From: Actinacidiphila glaucinigra
Lineage (GTDB): Bacteria; Actinomycetota; Actinomycetes; Streptomycetales; Streptomycetaceae
Direction: 5' to 3'
DNA length: 64,000 nt
Assembly: GCF_900188405.1 (NCBI RefSeq)
Contig: NZ_FZOF01000016.1
Coordinates: 62,001 to 126,000 of the forward strand
The notes beneath the pieces were generated by a model that was not told the origin of the DNA, ran no database searches, and saw only the letters and a program-made list of their open reading frames with translations. The position numbers were made by a program, and so were the translations under genes. Positions 61,006 to 64,000 of this stretch are shown here, piece by piece (the stretch's first letter is position 1; each line of letters opens with the position of its first letter).

Positions 61006-64000
61006 GTGAGCCAGGGTGAGAGTGGCCTGAGCGATGGCGTGCAGCCGGTCGGTTCCGTCTACCAGTACGACGACGGGCTGTACGTCCGGGTCGATGACGT
61101 CGTGCCCTACGAGCTCGTCGACCCCGGGGACTCCTACGGATACCGGCAGGGCGACGACCTGGTCCGCTGCACGCTGTATCTGAGCAACGGCGCCGGTCAG
61201 CCCATCGAGGTGGACGGCATCAGCCTGCTCGTGCGGAGCGGGCCGTACGGCAAGACGGGCCGCCAGGTACAGGACCACAAGTCGGACGCGCTCGACGACG
61301 AGCTCGACGGCACGCTGCGCAAGGGGCGCAGAATCTCGGCGACCTGGGCATACAGCATTCCTGCAGGTACCGCCCAGGAGCTGGACATCGAGGTGCGGTT
61401 CCCGGCCGCGCACGCTCGTGAGAGCATCACTTTCACCACGGCCGACCTGTCGTCCGCTTCCCCCGGCTTGCAAACGTCGGTCACGCGTTCCACAGCTGTG
61501 CCTCTTCCGGATCAGGCGCCGCTCTTCGGCGACCAGCAGGATTCCCTGTTCGCGGAGACCGGTTCGGAGTCCGCCGGCGGCCGCGGCGGGCTTGCCGAGT
61601 CGAGCGCATCCCGGCTGCGGGGACGGGTGACTCTTGGTGCCGGAGCCGCGCGGTCGACCGTTCCCGGACGACAGGGCACCCACGCGGGTGCGCACGAGCC
61701 GTCCGCCGACGAGACCGACGCCACGCGAGTCCGGCAGATCTTCCGGTTCCTCGCCGAGGCGGAGGAGTCGAAGGCCCGGCCCGTGCGCACGCTCGACGGG
61801 GCAGCCGGCACCGTGTGGTTCGAGGAACTGCCGGACATGCCGGGTGTCGAAGTGATGCTGGACGGAGTGCTCGCCACTGACGACCCGTCCTGGCTGACCG
61901 TCTCCCGACCCGAACGCGAGGACGCTCCGCACCCCAAGCCCCCGCTCGCGCCGTGGGTGGACGAGACGCGCATCCGGGACTTCAAGCAGACACGTGCCCC
62001 CCATTTGCGCCGGCGGATCGAGCCCGAGTTCCCGGACTGGTCCCGGGGCATACCGCTTGAAAAGGCCTACCACGAGCTCGACGAGCACCCGGAGCGGGAG
62101 AAGATCGAGAAGCTGTACGCCGCCTGGGAACAGGACTGGCTCGTCTGGGCGGAGCGGCGACGGGCCATCGACCCGCACGTCAAGCTGTACGACCGGCTCC
62201 ACAAGATGCACGAGGACGCCGCCAACCTGGGTGAAGCGTACGAGCTGGTGCTCGGGCTGGGTCGGCTGACCTGGCAGACGACGGGTGGCCAGCGCGTGGA
62301 ACGGCACCTGGTCACCCACCGGGCCACCATCCAGCTCGATCCGTCCACCGGAACGCTCACCGCTGCCCCGGATCCGACCGGCGTGGGCCTGGAACTGGAG
62401 GAGGGCATGCTGGAAGGAGCCCAGCATGTCCCTGGTCCTGTACGGGAGGCGATCGTCGAGGAGTTGGAGGGCGCTTCCGACCTGACGGATCCCGAACACC
62501 TCGAGGCCCTGCACACCGCCCTGCGCAGCTGGGTGAACGCCGCGCACAGTGCCGGAAGCTACCTGCCGACCCTGGAACGCGCCAAGCCGCGGACCCTTGA
62601 CGTTCCACAGGTGGGACTCACCCCGGCGCTCGTCCTGCGCGAACGCAACCGCCGGTCGACGATGGACGCCCTCAAGGCCATCGCCCGCCAGATCGACGCG
62701 GGGACTCCTCCCACCGAACTGCTCGGCTACATCGCCGGTCGGGACGGGGCGCTGACCGCGGCCGACATGGCAGCGGCCGAGGACGACGGGACGGCGAACG
62801 GTACGCGGGAGATGTACTTCGCACTCCCCGCCAACGAGGAACAGCGCACGATCGCCGAGCGCCTGCGCGCCAACCGGCTCGTCGTCGTACAGGGCCCGCC
62901 CGGCACCGGCAAAACGCACACCATCGCCAACCTGGTCACGGACCTGCTCGCACAGGGCAAGCGGGTCCTCATCACCAGCCACACCCCGCGCGCGCTGCGC
63001 GTCCTGCGGGACAAGCTCCCGGAGTCCATCCGCGACCTGTGCGTGAGCCGTACCGAGGACGGCGCGGCCGCGCAACGGGAGCTCGAGGCGTCCGTACAGA
63101 GGATCCTCAGCGAATACGCCGGTTACGATCCCAAGGCCTCACAGAAGGAGATCCGTACCCTCCAGACTCGGCTCGCCGCGGCCCGGTCGGCCCAGCAGAC
63201 CATGCTGCGCGACCTCGCTGTGTTGCGCGAGCAGGAGACCCACCGCTTCGAGGCGGAGATCGGCGACTACCGCGGCAGCCTCCAGGAGATCGCCGAGCGC
63301 CTCACCGCCGAGACGGATCAGTACCAATGGCTTGGCACGGTCCCGCAGGAGCGGCCCACCATCAGCGCCGACGACGCCCTGCGCCTCCTGCACGCCACCC
63401 GCGCCTTCACACCCCATCACCAGGCCCTGGCGGCCGAGGTGCCCGGCCCCTCCGAGCTGCCGAGCCCCGGCGACTTCGAGGAGGCCGTGTCCGTCGTGCG
63501 TTCGGCCGAGGAAGCCCACGCGGCGGTACGTCAGGATCCGCTGTGCCAGGAGTACGACCTCGCTGTGCGCGGCCTCGGTGAGGCCGAACAGCGGACGATC
63601 TCGTCGGCCCTCGACGGGTTCTCCGCCGCTCGTGGCCGCGCCGCGTCGCTTGCCGCCGCGGCCGGCGAGTGGGCCGTGGCGCTCCTCAGGGAAGTGACCG
63701 CGGGACAGGACTGGCAGGCGCGCAGCCGGAAGGCCGCCGTCACCGATGCGCTCGCAGCGATCGACGTCTCGCTCTCCACGCTGGGGGCCGCGATGGTCAG
63801 CGGTCTGGAAGCCTACGATCCGGCCGCCGCACTCGGTCAGGCCACCGCCCTGCACGACGGGCTCCTCCAGGGACAGAAGCTCCGCGGTCCCCTCGGCACG
63901 CGCTCGAAGCTGGCCAAGGCCACCGGCCCGTTCGTGGGGGCCGTACGGGTCGACGGGCGTGCTCCGGAGGATGTCGCGACCGCGGCTGTAGTGCTCGCCC
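61006..64000 (+). CDS. Large SF1 (DNA2/NAM7-like) helicase, 3' end beyond window (998+ aa)
   Basis: The frame stays open to the window end, so the product is longer than 998 residues. The N-terminal 140 residues are beta-rich (VYQYDDGLYVRVDDVVPYEL). A helical middle follows, then Walker A VVQGPPGTGKTHTIANLV (near 630-640), and LITSHTPRALRVLRDKLP (motif Ia). Beyond this is a long coiled-coil-like insertion, as in DNA2/NAM7-type and SMC-like helicases. Later motifs are outside the window. GTG 61006 was selected because of the GGGGTGG just upstream. It is divergent from the DGQHR and DUF262 genes and may be their effector partner. Confidence 0.85.
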   Translation, partial: MSQGESGLSDGVQPVGSVYQYDDGLYVRVDDVVPYELVDPGDSYGYRQGDDLVRCTLYLSNGAGQPIEVDGISLLVRSGPYGKTGRQVQDHKSDALDDELDGTLRKGRRISATWAYSIPAGTAQELDIEVRFPAAHARESITFTTADLSSASPGLQTSVTRSTAVPLPDQAPLFGDQQDSLFAETGSESAGGRGGLAESSASRLRGRVTLGAGAARSTVPGRQGTHAGAHEPSADETDATRVRQIFRFLAEAEESKARPVRTLDGAAGTVWFEELPDMPGVEVMLDGVLATDDPSWLTVSRPEREDAPHPKPPLAPWVDETRIRDFKQTRAPHLRRRIEPEFPDWSRGIPLEKAYHELDEHPEREKIEKLYAAWEQDWLVWAERRRAIDPHVKLYDRLHKMHEDAANLGEAYELVLGLGRLTWQTTGGQRVERHLVTHRATIQLDPSTGTLTAAPDPTGVGLELEEGMLEGAQHVPGPVREAIVEELEGASDLTDPEHLEALHTALRSWVNAAHSAGSYLPTLERAKPRTLDVPQVGLTPALVLRERNRRSTMDALKAIARQIDAGTPPTELLGYIAGRDGALTAADMAAAEDDGTANGTREMYFALPANEEQRTIAERLRANRLVVVQGPPGTGKTHTIANLVTDLLAQGKRVLITSHTPRALRVLRDKLPESIRDLCVSRTEDGAAAQRELEASVQRILSEYAGYDPKASQKEIRTLQTRLAAARSAQQTMLRDLAVLREQETHRFEAEIGDYRGSLQEIAERLTAETDQYQWLGTVPQERPTISADDALRLLHATRAFTPHHQALAAEVPGPSELPSPGDFEEAVSVVRSAEEAHAAVRQDPLCQEYDLAVRGLGEAEQRTISSALDGFSAARGRAASLAAAAGEWAVALLREVTAGQDWQARSRKAAVTDALAAIDVSLSTLGAAMVSGLEAYDPAAALGQATALHDGLLQGQKLRGPLGTRSKLAKATGPFVGAVRVDGRAPEDVATAAVVLA

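Noticed and set aside
60985-63075. 696-residue open frame opposite the SF1 helicase
   Set aside because: Antisense shadow; the plus-strand frame carries Walker A and continues to the window end.
1-64000. tRNA, rRNA, CRISPR arrays
   Set aside because: No cloverleaf arms, rRNA-like stretches or regularly spaced repeats were seen by eye. A tRNAscan or CRISPR finder run would settle it.

Overview
The window is high-GC actinobacterial DNA. Codon bias, GTG starts, a subtilase, NarL-type two-component pair, MobF relaxase and KorSA-like GntR regulator all point to Streptomyces or a close relative. The mix of core-like genes, broken insertion sequences, plasmid-type genes and clustered DNA-modification genes suggests an accessory region such as a chromosome arm or large plasmid. 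No tRNA, rRNA, CRISPR array or integrase was recognised.

Region 1 (1-10.6 kb) is ordinary: a membrane protein, a NarL/FixJ-type histidine kinase and regulator (overlapping genes), a second membrane protein, and a very large secreted subtilase-like protease divergent from a TrmB/LuxR-type regulator.

Region 2 (11.5-15.9 kb) is a tight three-gene operon: a DUF6338-like membrane protein, a 55-residue protein and a TPR-CHAT protease with an intact His/Cys dyad. It looks like a signalling or conflict module. A DUF2786 protein and an orphan barstar follow.

Region 3 (20-39 kb) is mobile-element derived: a 1726-residue MobF relaxase-helicase, a plasmid-type membrane protein, and a leftward operon of small overlapping genes (Cys-containing proteins, resolvase-fold protein, SpdD-like peptide, and a PIMT-like methyltransferase). 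That operon is divergent from a GntR/UTRA regulator. A DUF6083 protein, a stand-alone DnaB N-terminal domain, a UvrD-like helicase, a truncated IS982 transposase and a GIY-YIG protein complete it. No FtsK/TraB translocase or integrase is present, so the element is incomplete here.

Region 4 (39.8-64 kb) is a defence island. Its centre is a DISARM-type pair, DrmD (SNF2-like helicase) and DrmMI (N6-adenine methylase), overlapping by four bases. They are preceded by two Hanks-type kinases and a divergent HTH-N6-methylase, but drmA, drmB and drmC are not seen. A broken IS110 transposase lies directly downstream. Next comes a low-GC N6-methylase/metallo-beta-lactamase pair, then a GmrSD-like DUF262-DUF1524 protein with an alkyltransferase-like (MGMT/ATL) domain, a ParB-like DGQHR protein, and a large SF1 helicase running off the window. 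Several intergenic regions in this island share a GTTCAC core, three with TTGAC nine bases upstream. This suggests common control and is the most novel signal in the window.
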